Origin: Vibrio zhanjiangensis
Lineage (GTDB): Bacteria; Pseudomonadota; Gammaproteobacteria; Enterobacterales; Vibrionaceae
Direction: 5' to 3'
NCBI RefSeq assembly: GCF_030161235.1
Contig: NZ_BSPW01000077.1
Span: 62,001 to 126,000 of the forward strand
DNA length: 64,000 bases
Both the position numbers and the translations under genes were made by a program. Below the pieces are notes generated by a model, which worked only from the letters and a program-made list of their open reading frames with translations, was not told the origin of the DNA and did no database searches. Below, in pieces: positions 21,101 through 28,262 of the stretch (positions within the stretch are counted from its first letter, which is position 1; every line of letters begins with the position of its first letter).

Positions 21101-21577
21101 TTGAAGCTCGACAACGTCTTGACCTAATTCCCAGCGAGTGATCCATTCTGGTCGATAAACAAGGTAACCATCAAATATATCGGCTATTTTCTCAGCGAGT
21201 TGGTAGAGCTTGCTCCGATCTTCATCGTGTTGCAGGTAATGCTTAAGAGGGGCAAACTCGACCTTGTCCAGCAAAGTTGGAAGAATCTGCATCAACTTCC
21301 AAGTCATGGCTTCTTTGTTAAAAGCGCTTCGCTGCGGCACATCAGTAAGAATCTGAGTGAACATATCCCAGATAAAAGTAGCCGGTAATGGAAAAGCTAG
21401 GTTAGCGGCAACACCAAATTCTTTAGCCAACTCTATTTTCAGCCACTGGGACATACCTGGACTTTGAACCAAGATTTGTTCCTGTTCAAAAGGGTTATCT
21501 AAAGGATTGAGACGAACCAGTTCGACAAGTAAAGATTTTAACACGTCGACTTGGTTGGAATGGTAGACAGTAAACAA
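18122..21577 (-). CDS. recC: Exodeoxyribonuclease V gamma subunit RecC
   Basis: RecC is the scaffold and Chi-recognition subunit of RecBCD; it has a helicase fold without a working ATPase. The protein is 1151 residues (E. coli 1122). Family landmarks include the start MFTVYHSNQVDVL, VQSPGMSQWLKIELA, FGITSLPPRYMDAL, MVADINAYSSAIQAVFG, the VCLLGMNDGVYPR block, and RRDDDRYLFLEALLSA. It is the first gene of recC-recB-recD and starts just after a short spacer downstream of the TDT transporter gene's far end. Confidence 0.97.
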   Translation of the reverse strand: MFTVYHSNQVDVLKSLLVELVRLNPLDNPFEQEQILVQSPGMSQWLKIELAKEFGVAANLAFPLPATFIWDMFTQILTDVPQRSAFNKEAMTWKLMQILPTLLDKVEFAPLKHYLQHDEDRSKLYQLAEKIADIFDGYLVYRPEWITRWELGQDVVELQNEHNWQPILWQALYRHTVTLGQSPYHRANLYQDFIDKLKTKTGDFEQLPSRLFVFGITSLPPRYMDALKAIGEHIDVHLMFTNPCRYYWGEVRDRKYLARIAARHRQHLVWKDGNSELEGETHQLKGDIDQNAVDELHTNVVGNSLLASMGKLGRDNMFLLSQLDSHEIEAFVDLDRDSLLHHVQADILNLEEQQNDQIIDSSFHKRVIEPQDHSISVHVCHSAMREVEVLHDQLLAMFDNEPSLKPRDIIVMVADINAYSSAIQAVFGNAPGERFVPYSISDRTADKESPILHSFMQLVNLPNTRCLASELLELLETPAVLARFGLTEEEFAQAKLWVEESGIRWGLNLHTGEEFDLPQTTQNTWQFGIQRMLLGYAMPDSVGVLETESGLLSPYNQVQGMSAELAGKLAHFIEMVSHYRSKLASTQPIESWREILTLILDDFFAVDIEGEAALKSIRDTLSGLHEQIKEAAYQQELSLNIVSQYLKNKLSTTRVSQRFLAGQVNFCTLMPMRSIPFRVVCLLGMNDGVYPRSVPPEGFDLMNGRTRPGDRSRRDDDRYLFLEALLSAQYKLYISYVGRSIQDNTERVPSVLVAELMEYCQQNYCLRGHESLNSDESGKYLLDAICYLHPMVPFSPEAFSNGHVSYAKEWLPAANRHGSATGQFNRQLSDYLHDAQYPLELDLVELQRFWRLPVQYFFNRRLKVVFEPPLPVVEDDEPFVLNGLESYQIRDNLLEILLHAERQGAKEQQAIIDEFIAQQRAQGKLPIGAFGDLEFETNRVQVQELVEQLTWLCSDEEDDQEVKLSFDILGESKPIELTGWLTQNYRSGLVRFRSGRIRAQDYLSWWVDHLAVNAMGHNKCTHMLGYDRKMGVVHLTFAPIADSDTAKSSLGELIRLFYQGMTTPLAYFPSTALACIEAGFNRGQWTENEEKSLLKMAETFNGGYFGNGEGTNAYIARIWPKWSDELASQVRDLAALVMQAPRLAVQDHCGE

Positions 21578-21671
21578 AATGCACTCACACTATCATTGCC
21601 GCAATTGGCTTCAGATTAGCATAAGTACATTCATTTCTTGAGCCTTAAACCTTGATCAATGCATCAAAAGG

Positions 21672-22643
21672 CTAAGCATTACGCACTATCACTTTATGAG
21701 GTTGATAAAAGTTAAAATATCTCAATGCCACATAAGAAATCACCGCGGTCGCAATCACTAGCTCGATACCCGCAAGCAGATGTACCTGCTGGACGTATTG
21801 ACTGTCCATACCGGATGCTTGCATCAAGCTTGCCAGTTTAAATAAGGCTGTGGCACCAATTGCCATAGGGAAAGTGAAAGCAGCGTAGCCTGGACTAAAC
21901 GGTAATCTCAATAATCTAAAGAAAGCGAGGTAAATAATGGCTGTCATTAGAACGCCGATACCAAATAATAAACCCACAATCACAGGTGATGGTTGGGAAA
22001 CCACGGTCAAATACCCTGCTAGAGATAAACTGGCTGGCGCTGCCATAATCGCAAGTGTTGGCTTGGCAGCATCTGGTACTTCATGACTAAACATAAAACG
22101 GTAAATCATCATAGGCAACATGACAGCATAAGCGAGCATACCAAAGATTAGCGTACCATTGGCAATAACCAATAAGTCTGGATTACCGGAAAAAGCCACA
22201 TCAGCAACGATAATACCGACAGGTGGAACAAACCAACTAGGCACCATATGGTGTAGTTCAAACTCTTTGGCTCTGTGATAAACAAAGCTGACGAGGAAAA
22301 CAATATGTAAACCAACCGCCGCCAACCAGAGCATATCGCCAAGCATAGGGTAAAAATGGCCAAGAGAATTTGATACTACCATGCTAGCCATAGCAAAGGT
22401 TGGGACCACACTGCCTACGACAGGATGAGCAAGATCTTGACGCAGTAAATGACCATGAAAAAGAAATTTCACCGCAAGCACGCACAACAATAGGCTTGCA
22501 ATGACGGCTCCCAACAGTTGACCATAACCATGCAAAGGAGCAAAATTTTCCCAACACCATCCTAAACTGGCAATCCCTAGCGCCAAACCCGCCATGGGGG
22601 TGGGTGCTCCCATCACTTTTGCTTTTGTCGCTTTAATCATCAT
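21672..22643 (-). CDS. TDT-family transporter (TehA/SLAC1-like)
   Basis: A 323-residue integral membrane protein with about ten hydrophobic helices, matching the tellurite-resistance/dicarboxylate transporter (TDT) family, whose members include TehA, C4-dicarboxylate transporters and SLAC1 anion channels. The start MMIKATKAKVMGAPTPMAGLALGI fits the family pattern of a short cytosolic lead with a conserved Pro-Met-Ala-Gly at the first helix. The substrate cannot be told from sequence. It is divergent from a LysR-type regulator 105 bp away, which probably controls it. Confidence 0.8.
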   Translation of the reverse strand: MMIKATKAKVMGAPTPMAGLALGIASLGWCWENFAPLHGYGQLLGAVIASLLLCVLAVKFLFHGHLLRQDLAHPVVGSVVPTFAMASMVVSNSLGHFYPMLGDMLWLAAVGLHIVFLVSFVYHRAKEFELHHMVPSWFVPPVGIIVADVAFSGNPDLLVIANGTLIFGMLAYAVMLPMMIYRFMFSHEVPDAAKPTLAIMAAPASLSLAGYLTVVSQPSPVIVGLLFGIGVLMTAIIYLAFFRLLRLPFSPGYAAFTFPMAIGATALFKLASLMQASGMDSQYVQQVHLLAGIELVIATAVISYVALRYFNFYQPHKVIVRNA

Positions 22644-22684
22644 TGCCTCACAATCTTACTTTCTACTTCAGCAATAATACGCTT

Positions 22685-22704
22685 GATATTTGTTCGAATA
22701 TATC
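22685..22704. promoter_or_regulatory. Candidate LysR-type operator in the TDT/LysR divergon
   Basis: Inverted repeat ATATT-TGTTCG-AATAT at 22686-22701, bounded by G at 22685 and ATC on the other side. It lies in the 105-bp gap between the divergent transporter and regulator genes and has the dyad form of LysR sites. Assignment is by position and shape only. Confidence 0.45.
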
Positions 22705-22748
22705 TAATTATTTAAAACACATGTTCAGAATAAATTAACAAAAATCGT

Positions 22749-23645
22749 ATGGCTGCCAATATTTCTCTTAAGCAATTGAAAGTCTTTATTTCTATCACTC
22801 AGCACGACACCTTAACTAGCGCCTCTGAGGCATTATTCTTATCAAAAGCAGCGGTAAGTATGGCGCTATCTGAGCTGGAAAAGCAGATAGGTCACTCACT
22901 ATTTGATCGGGTCAACAATCGACTGATCCTCAATCAAGAAGGGCAAAAGCTGTTACCTCTAGCAGACGAACTTTTACATCGAGCTCAGGATATCAATCAA
23001 CTCTTCGATGGCGATCAAACCTTAACCGGTGAACTCAAAATAGGCGCTAGTGATACGATTGGTAACCAAGTTGCACCCTATTTATTGCGCGACTTTCGCA
23101 AACAAACCATGCACAAATCTCAAAGCCTTTTTATTTCAAATTCCGCTTTAATTTGTGAAAAACTCATCGATTATGAACTTGATATTGCACTAATAGAGGG
23201 AAAAACCCGTCATCCCTTGCTGATTTCAAATCAGTTTAGCCAAGATGAAATGTGCGTCATTTGCGCTCCTAATTCACCTTTGAGTCACAAGAAACAAATC
23301 TCATTAGACACACTAGAAGACAGCCACTGGGTACTGCGCGAACCAGGTTCTGGCTCTCGAGAGTTTTTCCTTCAAGCGATAGCTCCCAGACTGGAACACT
23401 GGCAAGAGAGCTTTCAACTCAATACTACCGAAGCACTCATCAATGGTGTTTCAGCAGGGTTGGGACTCAGCTGTTTGTCTCAGCTTTCAGCAGCTCCTGC
23501 AATACGTGATGGTCGAGTTGTTGAACTAAAACTCCCCCTTGATATGAAAAGGCGATTTTGGCTTTTAGTGCACAAAGAAAAGTATCAGAGCCCTCTGCTT
23601 AAATCTTTCATTGATTTTTGCCATTCATGGCGACAAAGCGCTTAA
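22749..23645 (+). CDS. LysR-family transcriptional regulator
   Basis: A 298-residue LysR-type regulator. The N-terminal winged helix-turn-helix spans about residues 5-65 (LKQLKVFISITQHDTLTSASEAL with SKAAVSMALSELEKQIG as the recognition region, LFDR, and LNQEGQKLL). The C-terminal periplasmic-binding-like effector domain covers about 90-295. It resembles regulators next to TDT transporters in vibrios. It is divergent from the TDT gene and most likely regulates it; the inducer is unknown. Weak upstream RBS and AT-rich promoter. Confidence 0.88.
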   Translation: MAANISLKQLKVFISITQHDTLTSASEALFLSKAAVSMALSELEKQIGHSLFDRVNNRLILNQEGQKLLPLADELLHRAQDINQLFDGDQTLTGELKIGASDTIGNQVAPYLLRDFRKQTMHKSQSLFISNSALICEKLIDYELDIALIEGKTRHPLLISNQFSQDEMCVICAPNSPLSHKKQISLDTLEDSHWVLREPGSGSREFFLQAIAPRLEHWQESFQLNTTEALINGVSAGLGLSCLSQLSAAPAIRDGRVVELKLPLDMKRRFWLLVHKEKYQSPLLKSFIDFCHSWRQSA

Positions 23646-23691
23646 ATTGACCCATCATGGGCGCTCATTTCTGGACTTAACAGATAAAGTG

Positions 23692-23707
23692 CTGTATAAA
23701 AAGACAG
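23692..23707 (+). promoter_or_regulatory. LexA (SOS) box of yebG
   Basis: CTGT-ATAAAAAG-ACAG is a perfect CTGT-N8-ACAG SOS box with an AT-rich centre. It ends 38 nt before the yebG ATG, a position that would block the promoter. The downstream gene is a known LexA regulon member in E. coli. Confidence 0.9.
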
Positions 23708-23745
23708 TGAATAATCTAATTAATTTATGAGCTAGAGGACCAACC

Positions 23746-24051
23746 ATGGCTGTAATCGTCAAGTACGTGGTAGAACGTAACGGAGAAGAAAAAATGACTT
23801 TTACCTCAAAAGCGGAAGCAGACGCCTATGACAAAATGCTTGATATGGCTGATGAACTTTTTGAGCTATTGGGTAAAAGTGAATTACTTGAAGACGAGGC
23901 AAAACAAGAAGATTTAGCCATGTTCTTAGCGCAAAATAAAGAAGAGCTGCTATTTGCGCTGGGTGCAAAACGTAAACCAGTAAGCAAGAAAAAAGCCGTA
24001 GAGCCTATTGAAGAGGTCGACGAAACGCCCGCTCAAGACGACGCGGCGTAA
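23746..24051 (+). CDS. yebG: YebG family DNA-damage-inducible protein
   Basis: A small 101-residue protein of the YebG family, induced by the SOS response; its biochemical role is not established. It opens with the family start MAVIVKYVVERNGEEKMTF, continues with an acidic helical core (EADAYDKMLDMADELFELL), and ends in a Lys/Glu/Asp-rich tail of about 30 residues. A perfect LexA box precedes it. Translation starts at ATG 23746, with AGAGGA 7 nt upstream. Confidence 0.95.
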   Translation: MAVIVKYVVERNGEEKMTFTSKAEADAYDKMLDMADELFELLGKSELLEDEAKQEDLAMFLAQNKEELLFALGAKRKPVSKKKAVEPIEEVDETPAQDDAA

Positions 24052-24240
24052 ACATTACGCATATTACTCTGAAGTGACAGGCCGTGTCGACCTTGTTGCA
24101 ACCTTAGCTGCATGAGTTAACACGCCTTGCCAACTCCTCCCCCTTCTTTGGGGAAATCATCTTTTGTTGCACTTTACCCTAATAAATTTGCTTAGCTTGA
24201 TATATCATGCTCACTCCATTCTGCATTTGGGCCTACTAGC

Positions 24241-24987
24241 ATGAATTATGTTGTTGAAGTGTGTATCGATAACCTTGAATCTCTCCACAAAGCAATAGAA
24301 GGTGGTGCAACACGCATTGAACTTTGCTCGTCACTCGCACTTGGTGGCCTAACACCCAGTTTTGGCATGATGAAACAAGCAGCTCAACTCGCTAGCATCC
24401 CAATATTTGCCATGATTCGACCACGCCAAGGCGACTTTCTCTACGACGAAGATGATATTGAAAGTATGCTCATTGATATAGAGATTGCAGCGCATGCAGG
24501 GATGGACGGTGTGGTATTCGGCGTTTTAACGCCTCAAGGGCATATCGATATGATTCATGCTCGTCGACTCGTCAATAAAGCCAAGCAACACAGCTTAGAG
24601 GTGACTTTTCATCGCGCCATCGATCAGTGTATTGATTATCGTCAATCTATCGCTGATATTGCAGAACTTGGCTGCGAACGAGTGCTAACATCAGGTTTAG
24701 GGGCGAATGTGGAACAAGGTATAGATATCTTATGTGATATGGTTAAATTGGCCGCAGGACGGTTTACGATTATCGCGGGTTCAGGACTAAACGCCGACAA
24801 TGTCAACATGATCGTCGATAAAGCACAGATAAAAGAGGTTCACCTGTCAGGGAAGTCAACTCGAGCGAGTAAAATGCAGCAGTTCTCAAACCATGCCAGT
24901 ATGGGTAGCCAAGACTTAGATGATTTTGTTATTCCTGTGACCAATCCATCGGCAATTAAAGAAGTTATCAAAGCCCTTAATTCTTAA
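24241..24987 (+). CDS. cutC: Copper homeostasis protein CutC
   Basis: CutC is a TIM-barrel cytosolic protein historically linked to copper tolerance; its exact activity is not settled. The protein is 248 residues, like E. coli. Landmarks are [36 protein letters not shown] at the start (Cys in EVC and ELC), [37 protein letters not shown] and [15 protein letters not shown]. It is a single plus-strand gene convergent with phoU; no CueR-type operator is visible upstream. Confidence 0.95.
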   Translation: MNYVVEVCIDNLESLHKAIEGGATRIELCSSLALGGLTPSFGMMKQAAQLASIPIFAMIRPRQGDFLYDEDDIESMLIDIEIAAHAGMDGVVFGVLTPQGHIDMIHARRLVNKAKQHSLEVTFHRAIDQCIDYRQSIADIAELGCERVLTSGLGANVEQGIDILCDMVKLAAGRFTIIAGSGLNADNVNMIVDKAQIKEVHLSGKSTRASKMQQFSNHASMGSQDLDDFVIPVTNPSAIKEVIKALNS

Positions 24988-25041
24988 CATCGTAAAAAGT
25001 CTCGGCTAACACACACAAGTATGAAGTTAGGTGAGCATCTT

Positions 25042-25740
25042 TTAACGCAGAGCATCATCAATACTTTGGTCGCCTAAATGACGCACATCCTTGCCTTTAA
25101 CAAAATAAATGATGTATTCGCAGATATTTTGACACCGATCGCCCACTCGCTCTATGGCTCGAGCAGACCACATAACTTGCAGTATATGAGGAATGTTTTT
25201 CGGGTCTTCCATCATATACGTCATTAACTGGCGAATAACAGCCTCATACTCAGCATCGATTTTATCATCCAGCTTATGCACTTGTGCAGCGGACTCTACA
25301 TCCATTCGCGCAAAAGCATCGAGTACTTGATGCAGCATACTAATCGCTTGTCGACAAAGAGGTTCAAGTGATACTTGGAATTGACGCTCTTTTGATGAAG
25401 GACTTTCAATTGCAACGTAAGCCATACGAGTTGCCACATCTCCGATACGCTCAAGATCCGTGATGGTTTTAATGATCGCCATGATCAAACGTAAATCCTT
25501 TGCCGTTGGCTGACGCTTAGCGATAATACGCGTACATGCATCATCAATGGACACTTCCATTGCATTGACTTTGTGATCGTCGCGCACAACTTTACGTGCA
25601 AGTTCAATATCTTCTTTATGTAACGCTTGCATAGCAAAGGAAAGCTGCTGTTCAACCAGCCCCCCCATTGTGAGAACATGAGTGCGAATAGATTCCAGTT
25701 CAACGTTGAATTGACCTGAAATATGACGTCCAAAGTTCAT
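25042..25740 (-). CDS. phoU: Phosphate-specific transport accessory protein PhoU
   Basis: PhoU couples the Pst transporter to the PhoR kinase and represses the Pho regulon when phosphate is plentiful. The protein is 232 residues (E. coli 241). It is all-helical with two repeated PhoU three-helix bundles; each carries a metal-binding-type signature ([15 protein letters not shown] and [20 protein letters not shown]). It is the last gene of pstC-pstA-pstB-phoU, 21 nt after pstB. Confidence 0.97.
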   Translation of the reverse strand: MNFGRHISGQFNVELESIRTHVLTMGGLVEQQLSFAMQALHKEDIELARKVVRDDHKVNAMEVSIDDACTRIIAKRQPTAKDLRLIMAIIKTITDLERIGDVATRMAYVAIESPSSKERQFQVSLEPLCRQAISMLHQVLDAFARMDVESAAQVHKLDDKIDAEYEAVIRQLMTYMMEDPKNIPHILQVMWSARAIERVGDRCQNICEYIIYFVKGKDVRHLGDQSIDDALR

Positions 25741-25761
25741 AACAACATACTCACTCTAAGA

Positions 25762-26580
25762 TTAACCATAACGTCCAGTAATATAGTCTTCGGTTTGCTT
25801 TTGACGAGGTGAAGTAAAAATGGAATCGGTATCAGCATACTCGATCAACTTGCCCATATGAATAAAAGCAGTATGATCGCTCACCCTAGCTGCCTGCTGC
25901 ATATTATGAGTGACAATAACAACCGTATACTTGGTTTTTAGCTCATTGATTAACTCTTCAATGGTTAATGTTGATATAGGATCTAACGCCGATGTCGGTT
26001 CATCAAGAAGCAATATTTCAGGCTCAATCGCTATCGCTCTTGCAATCACCAAGCGTTGCTGCTGACCACCTGATAACCCAAATGCATTCTCATTTAAGCG
26101 ATCTTTCACCTCATCCCACAAAGCTGCGGCACGAAGGGAGGCTTCAACAGCATCATCTAACGTACGACTATTTTTAACACCTTGCAAACGCAAACCGTAG
26201 ACAACATTTTCATAAATAGATTTAGGAAAAGGGTTGGGGCGCTGAAACACCATACCCACCCTCCGGCGCAATGTCGGAACATCTACCTGAGGATGGTAAA
26301 TATTCATACCATGCAGTTTAACCTCGCCTTCAACGCGACAACCTTCTACCAAATCATTCATCCGATTCATACAGCGAAGCAACGTCGATTTACCGCATCC
26401 CGACGGACCAATAAAGGCCGTAACCTGCCCTTTAGGAATTCGCATCGAAATATCCATAAGCGATTGAGTGTTATGGTAAAAAAGATTCAATTTTTCAATT
26501 GCGATCGCCGTTTGCTCATCAGTGAGATTATTCACATCAAGCGGCACCGGATAACCCAAAGTCTGATCAACTGAAAACAT
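25762..26580 (-). CDS. pstB: Phosphate ABC transporter ATP-binding protein PstB
   Basis: ATPase of the high-affinity phosphate importer PstSCAB, at the cytoplasmic face of the inner membrane. The protein is 272 residues with a roughly 15-residue N-terminal extension relative to E. coli. Motifs: Walker [11 protein letters not shown]-loop [16 protein letters not shown], signature LSGGQQQRL, Walker [13 protein letters not shown], and the switch His in [10 protein letters not shown]. The start is 3 nt after the pstA stop. Confidence 0.98.
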   Translation of the reverse strand: MFSVDQTLGYPVPLDVNNLTDEQTAIAIEKLNLFYHNTQSLMDISMRIPKGQVTAFIGPSGCGKSTLLRCMNRMNDLVEGCRVEGEVKLHGMNIYHPQVDVPTLRRRVGMVFQRPNPFPKSIYENVVYGLRLQGVKNSRTLDDAVEASLRAAALWDEVKDRLNENAFGLSGGQQQRLVIARAIAIEPEILLLDEPTSALDPISTLTIEELINELKTKYTVVIVTHNMQQAARVSDHTAFIHMGKLIEYADTDSIFTSPRQKQTEDYITGRYG

Positions 26581-26583
26581 CGT

Positions 26584-28242
26584 TTAATCTTGCCCCAAAA
26601 TTCGGTACTTCTCACGTAGGTTATTACGGATACTGATTGCGGTTAAATTCAACCCAATGATCACACACACCAACAAAAACGAAGTGGCATAAACCAAAGG
26701 TCTTGCACTCTCTATGTTAGTCGTTTGAAAGCCAATATCATAGATATGAAAACCCAAATGCATGAACTTTCTGTCTAGGTGTAAAAATGGGAACTGACTA
26801 TCAAAAGGCAAACTAGACGCTAGTTTTACAGCTCCAACTAGCATCAAAGGAGCCACTTCACCTGCCGCTCGAGCAACAGCTAAAATCAGTCCAGTAATGA
26901 TCGCTGGACTTGCCATTGGCAACACAATTCGCCACATAGTCTCAAACTGAGTTGCCCCTAACGCCAGTGAACCATGGCGTGCAGAGTTGGGTATCCGCAT
27001 CAGGCCCTCTTCTGTTGAAACAATCACAACAGGAAGTGTAAGCACAGCAAGTGTCAATGCCGACCACAATAAGCCGGGCGTTCCGAATGTAGGCGCTGGT
27101 AACTTCTCCGAGTAAAACAGATTGTCGATTGAGCCACCAAGGGTATAAACGAAAAAGCCCAAACCAAATACACCGTAAACAATCGACGGTACACCGGCAA
27201 GATTAATCACTGCCACTCTTATTAGACGAGTTAAGGTATTATTCTTGGCATACTCATGCAAATAAATTGCCGCAATAACACCCAATGGCATGACGATAAT
27301 TGACATAATGAGCACTAACAACACAGTGCCGAATATCGCTGGAAATACCCCTCCCTCAGAATTCGACTCTCTGGGCTCACTGGTCAAAAATTTCCCAACT
27401 TGATGAAACCAATGCTGGACCTTGTCCAAAAAAGACATTTGATTTGGGTACCACACATCAAGCATCTCACTAAGAGGTATTCGGTAGTCGTTACCTTTCA
27501 TGTCCTCGACAATCAGCCCCTGCTGTTGTAACTCGGACCTCAGCTCATCCAATCTCGCTTCCATATCCGTCAGCTGTTGACGAAATATACGAGATTGACT
27601 GTCATAGCGCTCTAGAAAATCATTATCTAATCGCCCATTCATTTGGCGCTTTTTTTTCTCAAATTTTAGTCGGCTGAACTGAGCTGAAATGACTCGAATT
27701 TGCTTTTCAACTAAGCGTTCGATATTCAGTCGTTGCTCATTTGCAAATGTGAGGGCTTGGCTGATGGTCTCGTGAATATCGGGGGTCGCTTTAATCTGCC
27801 CTGTCTGTGTATAGTAGCTTTTGGGCATGCCATAAAAATCGCCGTTCTGAGTGCGTTCAATCACAGCCCAAGCTTCGGGCGTTGACGGTTTAATTAAATC
27901 TCGAGCTATAACAGAAACAAAATCAGCTGGATAGATATCTCGATTCGCTATCTTTATCTGCAGCCGTTCAATATCACCTTTTTCTTCAATCTCAGAGGGT
28001 AGGTCTACCTCCATCTGCTTTAAATGGCTAATTGAGACTGATTCATGAGCATAAAGTTGCCCGACAATACTTTCACCTTGGTTGGTCGTCCAATGGTAAA
28101 GCGGCGATGGCCAAAAATACGACAACCCTTTCCAGCCGATAAACAGCAGCAATCCTAGTACAGATAACAAACTCACACTGACCGAACCTGCGGTTAGCCA
28201 CACCCAAGGAGAACCCGACTTAAACCACCTATATTCCATCAA
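26584..28242 (-). CDS. pstA: Phosphate ABC transporter permease PstA (long form)
   Basis: Inner-membrane permease of PstSCAB. At 552 residues it is nearly twice E. coli PstA (296). The first transmembrane helix (about 15-38) is followed by a large periplasmic insertion of some 250 residues with a predicted coiled coil near 165-245 (Arg/Glu/Gln/Leu-rich). The conserved five-helix permease core starts near residue 300 (FPAIFGTVLLVLIMSIIVMPLGV) and includes the EAA-type loop ALGATQFETMWRIVLPMASPAIITG. Partner of the equally enlarged PstC, 20 nt upstream. Confidence 0.95.
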   Translation of the reverse strand: MMEYRWFKSGSPWVWLTAGSVSVSLLSVLGLLLFIGWKGLSYFWPSPLYHWTTNQGESIVGQLYAHESVSISHLKQMEVDLPSEIEEKGDIERLQIKIANRDIYPADFVSVIARDLIKPSTPEAWAVIERTQNGDFYGMPKSYYTQTGQIKATPDIHETISQALTFANEQRLNIERLVEKQIRVISAQFSRLKFEKKKRQMNGRLDNDFLERYDSQSRIFRQQLTDMEARLDELRSELQQQGLIVEDMKGNDYRIPLSEMLDVWYPNQMSFLDKVQHWFHQVGKFLTSEPRESNSEGGVFPAIFGTVLLVLIMSIIVMPLGVIAAIYLHEYAKNNTLTRLIRVAVINLAGVPSIVYGVFGLGFFVYTLGGSIDNLFYSEKLPAPTFGTPGLLWSALTLAVLTLPVVIVSTEEGLMRIPNSARHGSLALGATQFETMWRIVLPMASPAIITGLILAVARAAGEVAPLMLVGAVKLASSLPFDSQFPFLHLDRKFMHLGFHIYDIGFQTTNIESARPLVYATSFLLVCVIIGLNLTAISIRNNLREKYRILGQD

Positions 28243-28262
28243 CTATTCCTAACTGAAACGGT

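Noticed and set aside
24136..24175. CCCC/GGGG hairpin after yebG as a terminator
   Set aside because: Only four pairs and a poor T-run; not enough to call.
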